Counted from the stretch's first letter, positions 44,401 to 56,572 are shown. The stretch is 64,000 nt of DNA from Astropecten irregularis (GCA_963971285.1 OZ020248.1:4402001-4466000), one strand, 5' to 3'. Numbers and translations are program-made. The notes: generated by a model from the letters alone, not told the origin.

Positions 44401-47400
44401 ATCGGTGTATTGACAAGTGTGCCTTTGAGTCCACTGAATATGTAAACAGCGCCCTCTTGCAGGATTGTATTCTTTAGAAGTTCATTGATCTGTGTGAGTG
44501 TAGTTTTATGTGGAGTGCTATAAATCACTCACTGTGCCGTACTCCATAGCTGTCATAGATGTGGAGTTTTTATGTCAATGTATTTTGTGCGTTTGGCTTA
44601 TCAACGGATCTAGCTGAGGCACTTGATACACAGACATGACGATTCAAATAATAACCTTGAAAATGAAAGGTTTGTGCAAAACAATGTAAAATGTAACCTG
44701 CCGGCACCGAATGATTATTAATGAGACACTGGGTGTCATTTTATACCTAAGGCAACATTCTGTAGGAAAATATCAAGCTTTGAACTGACAAAATTAATGG
44801 AAACAGCATCTAAGTGCATGATACCACTGGAAAGCTATTTTCCAACTAGTACTAGTGGTAAGCAGGTTCAGGTCGAGGGGACCCCTTTTTCTTCCAGCTA
44901 AAAAAAAGGAAAAGAAAAGACAGAAAGAGGAAAAAATAATATAAAGAGAGGGAGAAAGACTCAAAAAGAGAAGAAAAAGAGGGGGAGACAAAATGAGCTA
45001 GCTTTGAATGGCCCAAAATGCATCCGTCGCTATTGAATTGGCGCATTTTATTTCCATGCCCCCTTTTGGAAAATCCTCGATCCGCTCCTGGTTAGGCAAT
45101 CAATTTGATGGGTGACTTTGGACACATTTTGATGGGTCAGATGGGTCTCTGGTTTTTTTTTTTCATTTGATTTCTTTTTTATTCACTTTCCTCTGTTAAG
45201 TATTTGAACCTACAACCCAGCCCAAGAAGATTAAATCAGTTCAGTACGTACATTTATGATACCATGAGAAATTGATATCGTGGGAAGAAATATTGCCCTG
45301 CAAAAACGTCTATTGAGAAACAAATTGACTGACATCATCCCCAGGGTCCGTTTCAAATAGATCCTGCCGAACCCCAAGGTCAAAGGTCAGCTGTTCACTA
45401 GGGACCCAATGGCAGTGGTAGTTAATCATTATTAGGGTAATTGCTATCACAGATGGGATATATGTTGATTTTTTGTTTTTAATAGAATTTCTGAAGGGAA
45501 GTTAGGAAACTTTCTCTATAAGGAAAACTCCCAAAATGACATCTTTTGAAATGAAAATGGTCTTGGTTGCTTGATATTCAATTTGTGAAAGGATTTTTTG
45601 TTTGGGGGTTTGTACTGTACAATCAATTGTACTAATTAAAGTTAGTCTTGTTATCAAGTTATTAACTGCGGTTTTGTACCAGGGACTTATGGGCAATGTT
45701 GGAAACGTTTGGCATCCGACCATGTGGCGGTAGCCTTGGCCATACTATAACGCAGATATTAGGCCTATGAAATGCCCACGAGATATGAGCATTTTTTTAA
45801 TAAGATTACCATCTTGGCTACCGAGGCAGAAAAAAGTCTTGATTTATCGTGCCAGTGCCAGAGCAGAGCATCTGGGTTGTACATAGAAAATCTCAAGGAC
45901 CCTAGTACCGTCAGTGCCAGTTTCTTCAATTAACGTGTAATCCCAACGGGTGATTGGCAGTAATTTCTTTTGATGGTTTTGTCCGTGAAAACATCCAAAT
46001 GGTCACCACCTGGTAGTGGTAGCTTGGTGCTTACGGACAGGGAGGAGGAGGGAGAGGGGGGGGGGTGAAGGTACACATCTAAGGAATCACAACCAACATA
46101 AAACTTCCTTACTCTATGATCCAACATTTTGTAGATTGTTGCGGTTCTGTCATTTTGGGGTTATGGCAGAACCAGGGATGGGGGGGGGGGGCTGGAGCTT
46201 CCAATACAAGGGTTCACAGAGGCAGACTTTAAGGCAAGGGGGAACAGGATGACAGGAGTATTTGCTTTATTTATGTGTAAATTGTCCACTTCAGGCCTAC
46301 AGTAATATGGTGAAGAGAAACAGAAAACTGTATCACAGTATTGCTGTTGCCCCGGAGCTGGAATAATTTTACTAAAATCCTGTTAGATTTAAACAAGTTA
46401 CAGACCTTTTTGGGGTGTCAAAAAGACTAGAAAAACTATCATAAAGGCTCAATTACTATGGTGCTTGAATTGAATTTGTTTGGGGCAAAACTTCAAATTG
46501 ACCTGACAAAGTTACCTTGAACATCATTTTTGGTTAAACTCATATTGAAGTTATATAGACCCTTGTTGGAAAAAAAATATGCATTGATGCAGACTCAATT
46601 AGACGTCCAGTCGCACAGTCACACTGAAAAAAAAATGTTGTGGATATTATTGACAAAGTGCAACAGCATCACGAACTGAAAAAAAATATAAGACTCCTTT
46701 TCCTTTGCATCTGTTCATGTCTGCATAAGTGTCATTGAGCTTCATTACATTGCATGCAAGAAGGAAAGGTTTATGTGAATCTGTGATGTACATCAATTCA
46801 ATCAAATCATGTAGGATGAAACTCAAGGCTATCTAGTGCCAGCAATATAATGTGGTCTTGTAATTTACGTCTCAGTCATGCATTTTCACTGAGCCAGTCT
46901 TAGACATCTTTCCTACTCTTCATCTTATAAACTGTCAAACGAATCAAAATTTCATACCGAGCCCATATAGCTTGCTGAAGAGTTGATAAGTTGCTCTGCA
47001 TCGGTCTTTTCATGTTGTTCCCAATATCTTTCTCTTTTCTAAAATGCTGGATGAGACAGAAAGATGCTGCAGGGAGCAACACTGGAACAAACAGAAGATA
47101 CAAGGAACAAAATGGAGGGCCTGTGATTGCCTCGAAGGCTAAAGGAATTCTTTGCATCCAGAAAATAAAAACGAATTTCACAATGTCCTCTCAGAATTTC
47201 TGAACCCAGTCCCAAATCTGTGCTGAGAGATTTTTCCAAGCATGTCAGAAATGAAATGATTTACTACCAGTCTATAAAACGCAGCCAGTGCAGAGGTTAC
47301 TTGTATATTGCCTAAAATATCTCTTCAATCTTTACCCCTAGTGGAGAAAATGTGCACTAGGAGAATATAAAAGCAACATTTTCACTGATGGAGGAAGGAT

Positions 47401-50400
47401 GTCTTGTCAGATTTCAAGCAGTTAACATTATTTTTCCCCCTGCATAGCCTACCTACCTGTAGTTAGCAAGATACATCGAGTGCTTGCTAGGCCCAAGGAG
47501 TACACAGATAAAGATATAATTCATGGTTGGTAAAGGTCTTACCCCAAGATCAAAACTGTTTTCGGTCTTTTTTTGACTAATTTCTGGATAAATACACCAT
47601 TTTATTTGGAAATATTTTAACGGTATGTTTCTACCAGCACCATCTTCATATCCTGAAAGTTATACACAAATTTGTCAACATTTCTGTTTGGGCATGTTAC
47701 CAATCCTGTACTCTTACTTTAAGAGAAAGCATAAAATTAGCTCTGTCACATTTTTTGACCACAAGTTTTCGAAGCCAAGTCTGATGCTGTGCACCTGATT
47801 TCACCTTGGTAATCATTTACATCGAGAGAGAGGGGGAGAGAGTCATCACTTCACACGATTGCAGAAAGAGATCAATTCAGACTTCAAATCAATTGGTACC
47901 TGGTTTTCTCATTAGCACGGACTCCTCAAACTGCGGCCTCGTCAAATTTCAGTGACTCTGATACCACCCCTCCTTCTGTCAGGACAAGAAAACCAGGGCT
48001 CGCTGTCGCTGAGGTTACAGAAGGTCGTTCATTGTTTACTTTAATCATAATTCCACATTTGTTTCTTGGTCTGCTCCTCCTTTTTTTTTCTCGGTTTTGT
48101 GATCAACGAGTGAACAAATGTCTGCCTTGCAGGCGGATAGATTAGAATGATGATATCAGGATATGTTTAGTATAGCAATTGAAGTATATGTTTGTCATTA
48201 GAATCTGGGAATGCTCAGAATGTTGTCATGTTAGAAAAACAATTTGATGAATGAGCAATTTGGTCATTCCCCTAAGAGAAGTTACACTGTATCAAGGTCA
48301 CTCTGGATGTACTGTACATCAGTAACTGCTCAAGATTTTGCCATGAAAAAAAAACATCTGTGTTTGTAGATCTGTTCTAGATTTCTTGTTCAAATTTTTG
48401 TTTTGTTTTTTGCACTTTACAAGAACTTTTTTCTTGGAAGATTTGAGGCTTTTTGAGGATTATTACATGGTGTTTCTGCAAACCGATCCACATAAACTGT
48501 TTTCTTCTTAGAATGAATTGTTGATTCAGTGAAACTTTGTTTTGCCATTTATTTAGCATCATTCTTAAGTTATTCTCGGGGCAGCTTCAAGGAAAATGTG
48601 CTTAATAGCTGAACATGGCTTGCAATTTAAAGGTAGTATCATACTTTGGTAGGAAACCTAAACAGAAATCTTCACAGATTTTCCTATAACTAATACAGGG
48701 TATAAAGATGGTGCTGGTAGAAATAAATAGATGTAGGCCTATTTATCAAGAAATAAGTCAAAGCAACGACCAAAAATATTTGTGATCTTTAAAACTAGAT
48801 AAAAATAACTGTGAAAAGATTAAGAAAATTCTGTGGCCGTTTTTCACTGTTTCCTCAAAAAGTTGGCACCGTATGGGACTGGGAATTTCACAGAACTATG
48901 TCTTTAATTGTATCTTTCTTGATATTGTTGCCCATGAATCTGCATTTTGTTGACAAAAACCAAAGTATGATATTACCTTTAAAAAAGCTTAGGTTGTAGG
49001 TCATGATGGCACTTGATGCTTATTGCTTGTTGCTTAGTCACTACGATTTATTTTTTGTTCTGTACATATCAGGCATGGAACATTTCCTCAGATCGGCTGA
49101 TTTCCTCGTTTTTCTCATTAATACTCATGCCATTGATTAAAGAAAGACACTTCAAAGATAAGAATTTCCTTGTTTTGTTAAGTCTGAGCGGCATGCCTGA
49201 CATATTTTGTAAAAATATGTTTTATTTTTGTTTTCCTGGACAGAAGAGTTGTATCAGGAAAGATTTTTGTTCATCATCTTCACAAACTTGGTCTTATTTT
49301 TGTCTCACTCAGGACATTGGAAAGCGAGGACTGCTCGACCTCCTTGCCATGAGGCAGACTGTTGGTAGTTTGGATTTGTTTCCTCCACTCAGGCAGATTC
49401 TGGAAGGCGGCTTCAGACAACAGCACAAGTGAGTCGCCGAGAAGCTGTAGCTCCAACATTTAGGTCATCAGTTCTTTGGGTTTTCAGGACTTCAGTATGG
49501 GAATCAAACCTTTATTGGATTTTCCAGAAGGTTTAGTTGTTGTCTTTTCCCTCTCTGGTCATCATGATGGGATTGTCAAAATGCTGAGAAGGGGGTCCCT
49601 CCAGATGCATGTTCAAGGAGCAATCAGGGGTTTTGCCAGATTTATTCTACCCACATCAATTTGTTCTCTTGAGACCAAGTTCTTGGAAGTGCATGAATCC
49701 TGAGAAAGGGGTCCTTTGAGATCTATGGCTTCATCATTGACATCTAGGAGTAGGAAGGAGTTCCATCTTCCAGATGTGGGACTGGAAAACCTCTTCTAAA
49801 AGCAGAGTCCATCCATTTACTGTTACCACCACCCACTTCTAAGTTTTGTGCTACATTTCTCTCCCTCTGTTCCCAGACCAAGTGCCAGGTTGACCGTTGG
49901 GGCCAGAGCACTCTCCAAGCACTGCCACCGGGACCAGACTAGCAGTTGGTGGGGTGTGTCAACAGGAAGTAAGAGCATGAATCTGTCTAACCCATGAGTA
50001 CCTATAGACACAACAAGATATCATGTTGTAATAGCATTCTTGACTTGGAAATGAAGAAAATTCATTGATAACCTTTGGCCTGAGATCCAGGGAAAAGATT
50101 GATTTCTTGGCAATATCTGAACATAGGTTCATAAAGTGTCATCTGTCGGAAATTTGGTACAGGATCGTCTGAAATTTAGTACAGGATCGTCTGAAATTTA
50201 GTACGGGATCATCAGAAATTTAGTACAGGATTGTCAGAAATTTAGTAAAGGATTGTCAGAAATTTAGTACAGGATTGTCTGAAATTACAGGATTGTCTGA
50301 AATTACAGGATTGTCAGAAATTTAGTACAGAATTGTCTGAAATTTAGTACAGAATTGTCCGAAATTTAGTACAGAATTGTCCGAAATTTAGTACAGGATT

Positions 50401-52908
50401 GTCTGAAATTACAGGATTGTCTGAAATTTAGTACAGAATTGTCAGAAATTTAGTACAGGATTGTCAGAAATTTAGTACAGGATTGTCAGAAATTTAGTAC
50501 AGGATTGTCAGAAATTTAGTACAGGATTGTCAGAAATTTAGTACAGGATTGTCAGAAATTTAGTACAGGATTGTCTGAAATTACAGGATTGTCTGAAATT
50601 ACAGGATTGTCTGAAATTTAGTACAGAATTGTCTGAAATTTAGTACAGAATTGTCCGAAATTTAGTACAGAATTGTCCAAAATTTAGTACAGGATTGTCT
50701 GAAATTACAGGATTGTCTGAAATTACAGGATTGTCTGAAATTTAGTACAGAATTGTCCGAAATTTAGTACAGAATTGTCCGAAATTTAGTACAGAATTGT
50801 CCGAAATTTAGTACAGGATTGTCAAACCTGACTGCAACCTTTCCTGCTCATATGTCTCAGAGTTTTCTGGTCGCAGATGTTTAATCTCTCACGGGCACAT
50901 CCTTCCTGTATCTGACGAGCCCTAATGTTACATAATACCTGTCACTGTGCAGTCTGCTTATCAAAATCCCATGGATCATATCTGTATTTCAGCAGACATT
51001 GCCATAATATCTTCTTGTGTTTTTTGTTTGTTTCTTGAATGATTTATCTCCAGCTTTTATTAGTAGAAAGGATTTTTATCAGGTTGTCCTTGCAAGAAAT
51101 TGGTAGGCTGATAGTGTTCGTCACAGGGATCTAGTGAAACATTCCTCCAAGTTCTGCACAGCTGCATGCACTGGAGCAGAAATGTAATTTCATAGCTGAA
51201 AAGCAGCTGGCATAGAATTGGGGGAGGGGGTGGGGGAGGGGGAACTTGGCAGTTCCCATCAGATTTGTAAGAAAAAAGCACCCATGTGGCTATCTTTCAG
51301 ATTTCATGGAGCCGTTAAGCAAACAAAAAATGCTTAGCACAAAATGTCTTGATCAATTAAACAAACCACCATGAAAACTAAGTCCATTTGATATTTATGG
51401 TCAGCGAACAACAGCCAAAGAACAATCACAAGTGAAGTGATACACAACACATGGACATTATTTGTTAATCCTGTTTTATTAAGACAAAAATTTCATACTT
51501 AGCAAATGTATGTGCTAAGCAGGGCTGTGAGATTGGCCCCTATTGTCTCCTTCAACTTTGCTGAGCTCCGTTTTCAAGTTTAGAGTTCTTGCATGCCTAT
51601 AATCAGGGGCCAATTTCATAGAGCTGCTTAAGCACCACCATTTGCTCAAGCACCAAAAACCTTGGTAAATGAAATCAGTATGCCAACCAAATCTCCTTGT
51701 GAATGTTATGCTCAGCAAACAATGGCCGAATAAAAGTCAAATGTAGTAAACATCACATGACAATTTAGTTGGTTATCCTGTTTGATCAAATGAGACTATT
51801 ATTCATGCTTAGCAAATTTTGTGTTGAAGCAGCTCTATGAAATTGACCCCAGGTTGGTCCTTCTCTCCTTACCATGCGGTGAATCTTCTGGGTCCTTACA
51901 ATGTCCGCACTTCCCTTTTCTTGTTAACATCTACTTAGCTGAACAAGCCAAGAATGATCATGCTGACGATATACTCCTGAGGATTCTTGATGATGTGGCC
52001 TGGATAAACATCCACAGCCTGCCTGTAAGTTGTTTTACTCTCCGACCACAACCTAGTTTTCAACCAAAGATCCTATAGTCTACTCAGGTCAAAGAGTGAA
52101 GTGTCACTCGGCCGCCATTTTAGTAAGCAACATAGCTACCTCTGGTGTTGTAAACGTCAATTGTATGAGGACGAACCTTTCACCCGAACAATGATTGTTA
52201 TTATAATTAAGGCCCATTATTATTTCTTATTCCGCAAGAATCACACAAGAACTGAAAACAGTAAATTTGGCTTACTAAAATGGCCGCCTGTGCGTGCTTC
52301 CTCTGGTTGCGCGTGATTTTGAAAGAGAAGACTATCTTGCACAGCTATAGGATCTTTGTTTTCAAATAACTTGCTAAAGCTGCATTTGAACTTTTATGGA
52401 TGTATTTTAGATTGTTTGGGCATGGAGTATTAAGGCTCCATGGTTTAGGTAATATGCATCCTTATATGTTTTTTTTTTCACAAGCAATTTAGATTTATTC
52501 AATGAAATTTGAAATGACAATTTTCAATTTTGTGGTGATGGATTCATATTCAATTCTTTTCTGGGCTAAACAAGCTGAACTGATATTTAATAGCCACCTG
52601 CCTCCAAGGACATGTAATATCCATTTTTCTATTACTATGCATTTCGAATTAGAAGAGAAACAAGACTGCTGAAAATGTCCATTCGTTGAAATTATTGAAG
52701 GTTACCTCTCTTAGATCTAGTGGCAATTAAGTCATTCCTCTTAAGATACAAGGTACTTGATGTTTTGTAATTACAGCATGAGGTTCAAACTATAGAGGTG
52801 AGGAATACTTTGGGATATGGTGCTCGTTGGTCTGAGGATGGTAGTACCTTTAGAGGATTTCTTGAGCCTCCTATGGAGGATGGGCACCAGGCTGGCTGGA
52901 AGCACTGA
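41459..52908 (+). CDS. conserved-looking protein of unknown function, 272 aa, eight exons
   Basis: I cannot name this gene. The exons are 41459-41479, 41824-42023, 42703-42768, 42981-43086, 49313-49428, 49877-49968, 51939-52024 and 52777-52908. They are GT-AG throughout, all phases agree, and they give 819 nt. The start has G at -3 and +4. The first exon encodes only MEVALLK. Residues ~30-52 are acidic/serine-rich (DDHEDKNSSASSSS), followed by a helical, leucine-rich middle (FYKYIARLLLAWMETG, LVGERLLLLKASW) and a C-terminal half with many Trp, His and Gly: ARALSKHCHRDQTSSWWG, DDILLRILDDVAWINIH, then LGYGARWSEDG, FRGFLEPPMEDGHQAGW and a stop. The dense conserved-style C-terminal motif suggests a soluble, widely distributed family. 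There is no signal peptide or membrane span. The end of the last exon seeds a 3' UTR minisatellite. I am sure it is a gene but not of its function. Confidence 0.88.
42127..42235. repeat. fragment of the ACATGGTGT / hammerhead-core-like family, copy E
   Basis: TTGTGGTAACACCATGTAG, GTGTGTGGTTCTGAGAAGAACC, then CATTCCAATCAGTGTGCTCTG, which is the reverse complement of a truncated core. Confidence 0.6.
42327..42412. repeat. module Y repeat copies, inverted pair
   Basis: GGGCCTGACATTTTGACCC, AGGATCTTTCTCAAAGGC, then inverted TTTTGAGAAAGATAAAAATG and TCAGGTCC. Intron 2 of the 41459 gene. Confidence 0.65.
43196..43375 (+). repeat. tRNA-derived SINE, family A, best-preserved copy
   Basis: Head TTTCATGGCTTCTGACTGCC and AACGAACAAAGGTAATTGAC; A-box GGATAGCTCAGTAATAAAGC; B-box CGCTGGTTCGAATCCAACTC; tail CAGTCAATTTTCTTTG. 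Intron 4 of the 41459 gene. Confidence 0.82.
43919..44530. repeat. direct duplication of ~170 bp, second copy carrying a MITE
   Basis: GAATTTCTCTTTGGAGCTAT through GCGCCCTCTTGCAGGATTGT and GTGAGAGTAGTTTCATG is repeated (43922-44090 and 44147-44525). The second copy is interrupted by the element at 44174-44407. Confidence 0.8.
44174..44407. mobile_element. 234-bp MITE, TA target duplication
   Basis: The ends carry inverted GACCGATCTGACGG and CCGTCTGATCGGTG. TA flanks at 44172 and 44408. The empty site is preserved in the upstream duplicate (GCTGTATTGACAAG). Confidence 0.8.
47536..47725. repeat. partial AAAGGTAGTATCATAC MITE
   Basis: GATCAAAACTGTTTTCGGTC, CTGGATAAATACACCATTTT, then TACCAATCCTGTACTC; left end missing. 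Confidence 0.65.
48440..48500. repeat. terminal fragment of the ACATGGTGT repeat family
   Basis: GATTTGAGGCTTTTTGAGGA, TTACATGGTGTTTCTGCAAA and CCGATCCACAT match the ends of the 29264 and 33880 copies. Confidence 0.65.
48629..48982. repeat. AAAGGTAGTATCATAC MITE, full copy
   Basis: AAAGGTAGTATCATACTTTG at the left; CAAAGTATGATATTACCTTT at the right. Intron 4 of the 41459 gene. Confidence 0.85.
50140..50826. repeat. minisatellite of mixed 18- and 22-bp units
   Basis: About 32 units of AGGATTGTCAGAAATTTAGT-AC (22 bp), with interspersed short AGGATTGTCTGAAATTAC units (18 bp). Blocks of variants recur in the same order, showing higher-order duplication. Intron 6 of the 41459 gene. Confidence 0.92.
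51301..51540. repeat. palindromic MITE, GGGGCCAATTTC family, diverged left end
   Basis: ATTTCATGGAGCCGTTAAGC at the left; GGCTGTGAGATTGGCCCC at the right; interior GTCAGCGAACAACAGCC. Confidence 0.75.
51606..51850. repeat. GGGGCCAATTTC MITE, second subfamily
   Basis: GGGGCCAATTTCATAGAGCT and CTCTATGAAATTGACCCC, with a different interior (CAAGCACCAAAAACCTTGGT, ATGCTCAGCAAACAATGGC) shared with 56573-56816. It ends only ~90 bp before exon 7. Confidence 0.8.
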
Positions 52909-53990
52909 GGATTGGTCATCTAAGGATGGTAGTCCTCTCAGAGGGCTCTCTCAGAGGTTTCTTTAGTCTCCCTTGGAGTATGGGCATCAGGCTGGATGGA
53001 AGCACCAAGGATTGGTCATCTGAGGGTGATAGTCCTCTCAGAGGGCTCGCTTAGGGGGTTTCTTCAGCCTCTCATGGTGGATGGGCACCAGGCTGGATGG
53101 AAGCACTGAGGATTGGTCATCTGAGGATGGTTGTCCTCTTAGAGGGCTCTCTTAGAAGGTTTCTTTATCCTCCCACGGAGGATGGACACCAAGCTGGATG
53201 AAAGCACTGAGGATTGGTCATCATCTGAGGATGGTAGCACTCTCAGAGAGCTCTCTTAGAGGGTTTCTTTTATCCCACGGAGGATTGGCATCATGGCTGG
53301 ATGAAAGCACTGAGGATTGGTCATCTGAGGATGGTAGTCCTCTCAGAGGGCTCTCTCAGAGGGTTTCTTTAGCATCCCACGGAGGATGGGCACCAGGCTG
53401 GATGGAACCACTAAGGATTGGTCATCTGAAGATGATGGACCTCTCAGAGGGCTCTCTCAGAGGTTTCTTTAGTCTCCCACAGAGGATGGGCATCAGGCTG
53501 GATGGAAGCACTAATGATTGGTCATCTGAGGATGGTACTCCTCTCAGAAAGCTCTCTTAGAGGGTTTCTTCAGCCTCCCATGGAGGATGGGCATCGGTCT
53601 GGATGGAAGCACTGAGGATTGGTAATCTGAGGATGGTAGTCCTCTCAGAGAGCTCTCTTAGAGGGATTCTTTAGCCTCCCACGGAGGATGGTCACCAGGC
53701 TGGATGGGAGCACCGAGGATTGGTCATCTGAGGATGGTACTCCTCTCAGAAAGCTCTCTTAGAGGGATTCTTTAGCCTCCCACGGAGGATGGGCATCAGG
53801 CTGGATGGGAGCACCGAGGATTGGTCATCTGAGGATGGTACTCCTCTCAGAAAGCTCTCTTAGAGGGATTCTTTAGCCTCCCACGGAGGATGGGCATCAG
53901 GCTGGATGGAAGCACTGAGGATTGGTCATCTGAGGATGGTAGTCCTCTCAGAGAGCTCTCTTAGAAAGTCTCCTTAGCCACCCACACAAA
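52831..53990 (+). repeat. 101-bp minisatellite derived from the last coding exon, about 12 units
   Basis: Units start near 52831, 52919, 53019, 53120, 53224, 53324, 53425, 53525, 53626, 53727, 53828 and 53929. The first unit (88 bp) is the end of the coding exon of the upstream gene, including its TGA at 52906. The later units are about 101 bp because they gained about 13 bp of TCAGAGGGCTCTC type. The array runs through the presumed 3' UTR to a possible AATAAA at 54029. Confidence 0.9.
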
Positions 53991-54099
53991 GTAAATAGTT
54001 TCAAATGTACATAAATTATGAGCAAGTAAATAAAAATATTAATATCAATATAAATTTGCATATTATATTTTTTAATTATGATAATTTTATCAATACTAG

Positions 54100-54215
54100 T
54101 AATAAACTGATGCAAACGGCTCATCAGCGAAAATAATGACCTGAAATGTATAAAATGCTTGGAGTTTAGGAGGGCCTGACACGTTTCGATCCAAGCAGGA
54201 TCTTTATAGAAGGCT
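54100..54215. repeat. two-module X-Y repeat copy
   Basis: GTAATAAACTGATGCAAACG and GCTCATCAGCGAAAATAATG, then GGAGGGCCTGACACGTTTCG and AGCAGGATCTTTATAG. Confidence 0.7.
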
Positions 54216-54219
54216 AAAA

Positions 54220-56090
54220 AAAGATAATTTTGATAAGTTAAGACTTAAGATGTTCCCCAGTGATTTCGAGATCATAACTCTCGCCAACCATGCATGAGTT
54301 TGGCTTGGATAACAGTTTTTCTTTGAGAACGTCTATTGCATTCGTCCATCCTTTACGTTTAAAGACCACAACTGAAATAAGTGACTGTACTTTAATTTGT
54401 AGTGTCAGCACTGGAACGTGTTAGAGTACAAAACAGCACCAATCATTATATTTAGAAGAGAATGTATAGATGCACGGAGTGAGTTATCTGACAGGAACTT
54501 TGACAGAAAAATTGTGTTTTGGGCCTATTGTCAATTTCCGTGAACGGAGTCCTTGAGATTGTCAAAGAGATCCGGTGTGGGATTGTATAGTGATCTATTT
54601 CGTGAGAATATCTGAATGGAGTAACGTGTGACCGCGAGTAGCTAATGGCGTGTAATTTAGTTTGAGACCTTGGACCAGACAAAAAGTCCCGGATGGGAGA
54701 CACGGCTGGCTGGTCATGTCATTCATTCGCTGGAGATTCGCATGGATAATTTTGAAAATCAGTTTTCCCAGAACTTCGTTTTGTAGTTTCGGTGAATTCC
54801 ACCCCGGGTGCCCTATGCGCGCATTATAGTCGTCACAGGGGAATGTGATTGGCTGGAAACTTTTGAGACGTCATCATTATGTTGCGAGGGGAGTCGAGAT
54901 TGTAGAGGGTGTGTATTGTACACACCACTTATATGCTGTGCACTCATTGGTTGAAAGCCTCTGCCATAGACCTCTTTGGTTAACTTACACTTATTCGACA
55001 AAACTGATTCGTGAGCATTCAAGTATAAGGGCAGTCTTCTTGGTATAGTTCACTTTTGTGCTGGGGACATAATGACAAAATAATAGTATAAGGATCGTTC
55101 ATACAATTCTCTTATTCTGTTTCAAATTCATTCGTCGTGCTTAACTACTGCCAGGGTTAGATTTCCGGGGATTGCATTGGTCACTTTAGAACGTCAATCC
55201 CTGCGGTTGTCAAGAGGCTTATTTGTCCTCGCGTGAGAGCGCTGTGTTGGGCACCATCTCTATCTGGGTAGGCCCCCTACTGTTTGGAAGAGAATCACAC
55301 GAGTCCACCGTCAAAAGTAAAATTTTCAAATCACTAACTTAAAATCACGTTTATTCAGATATAATTACACTACACAAAAGCATCATCTCGATATTAATAT
55401 TAACATTGTGGGCATCATTTTCGTGTCATGTGTTCCCTCAAATATAGCGTCAATCGAGCGCCCCCTTGAGGGCAAACTAATGCCTTAAGCGTCTGAAATA
55501 TTATCACTTATTGACGATTACACCCATCCAGCCAGTCGCTGGTGGATTCACTCGACCTCCGAGGCTGGAGTTCACGGTATAGGCCGCGTCTGACATTGAT
55601 ACACGAGCGCAACCTGTGCGTAAATAGGGCGGCTGGAAACGCACGAAAAGAAAAATCGGGGAAACATTTTGCGTGTCGTTTACAACAGGTGACAAAATGT
55701 TGTGTATTCCATGTCAAGTATACCGGACCAGTCGAAGCGGATTTTGACTTGAGAGAGATAGGGCATACCGTCTGCTCCCGTAGGGCAATGCTCGGTGTGG
55801 AATTCACCGCAGCAACTTGATTTTCCCTAGAGAAAGGAAACACATTGACGGGATACTTGTATTTAGGGCACTAACTCATGTTGTACTGTAAGAGGAATTA
55901 ACGATAAATAAATACAAATCACTCGTTAATCCTTGTTTTAATTATTGCGAATGTTGAAACGAGTAACCGAATTTTTTTTTAACATTGACGAAGCCGGAGC
56001 CGAAGCCGTAAGCTTGTAGTTTAAAGCGTAGTTGGCCAATTAAGGCTCTCATCGTGCATCTGATGTGAGTTGCTTAGCTTAAATCCTGTC
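54220..56090. other. no supported gene; CpG-containing stretch near 55.5-55.8 kb
   Basis: Between 55500 and 55830 the sequence is richer in CpG and carries a 92-aa plus-strand frame with a donor-like AACAG|GTGACA. It could be a promoter or first exon of a downstream gene, but I recognise nothing in it. Confidence 0.35.
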
Positions 56091-56096
56091 TACCTT

Positions 56097-56571
56097 GGGC
56101 CAATTTCACGGCGCTGCTAAGCACAACAATTTGCTTAGCACAAAAATGCGTGCCCAATAAAGCAAACCACAGTTAAAATGTTCATTTCATTTGAAGTTCA
56201 GGGTCAGTCAAAGAACAATCACAAGCGAGACACAACACATGGATATTTGGTCATTAACCCAGGGGCCAATTTCATAAAACTGTTAAGAACAAGAATTTGC
56301 TAAGCATGACATTTCTGTCTTAATAAAAACAGGGTTAACAACCAAATATCCATGTGTTGTGTATCGCTTGAGATTGTTCTTTGGCTGTTGTTCGCTGACC
56401 ATGAATATCAAATAGAATTTTCAATGGTGGTTTGTTTTATTGGGCGAGACATTTTTGTGCTAAGCAACTTTTTGTGTGTAACAGTTTTATGAAATTGGCC
56501 CCTGGTTTTATAAAGACTGAAATGTCATGCTTCGTAAATGTTTGTGCTAAGCAGTGCCGTGAAATTGGCCC
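56097..56571. mobile_element. GGGGCCAATTTC MITE inserted into another copy of the same family
   Basis: The outer copy runs 56097-56260 (GGGCCAATTTCACGGCGCTG ... GTCATTAACCC) and resumes at about 56504 (TTTTATAAAGACTGAAATGT ... GTGAAATTGGCCC). The inner copy, 56262-56503, is in the opposite orientation. Confidence 0.75.
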
Positions 56572-56572
56572 T

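Noticed and set aside
50140-50826. CRISPR-like regular repeats
   Set aside because: Units are contiguous with no unique spacers; it is a eukaryotic minisatellite.
53198-53560. 120-aa plus-strand ORF
   Set aside because: It lies wholly in the 101-bp array; frames stay open because the repeat is derived from coding DNA. There is no independent evidence of a gene.
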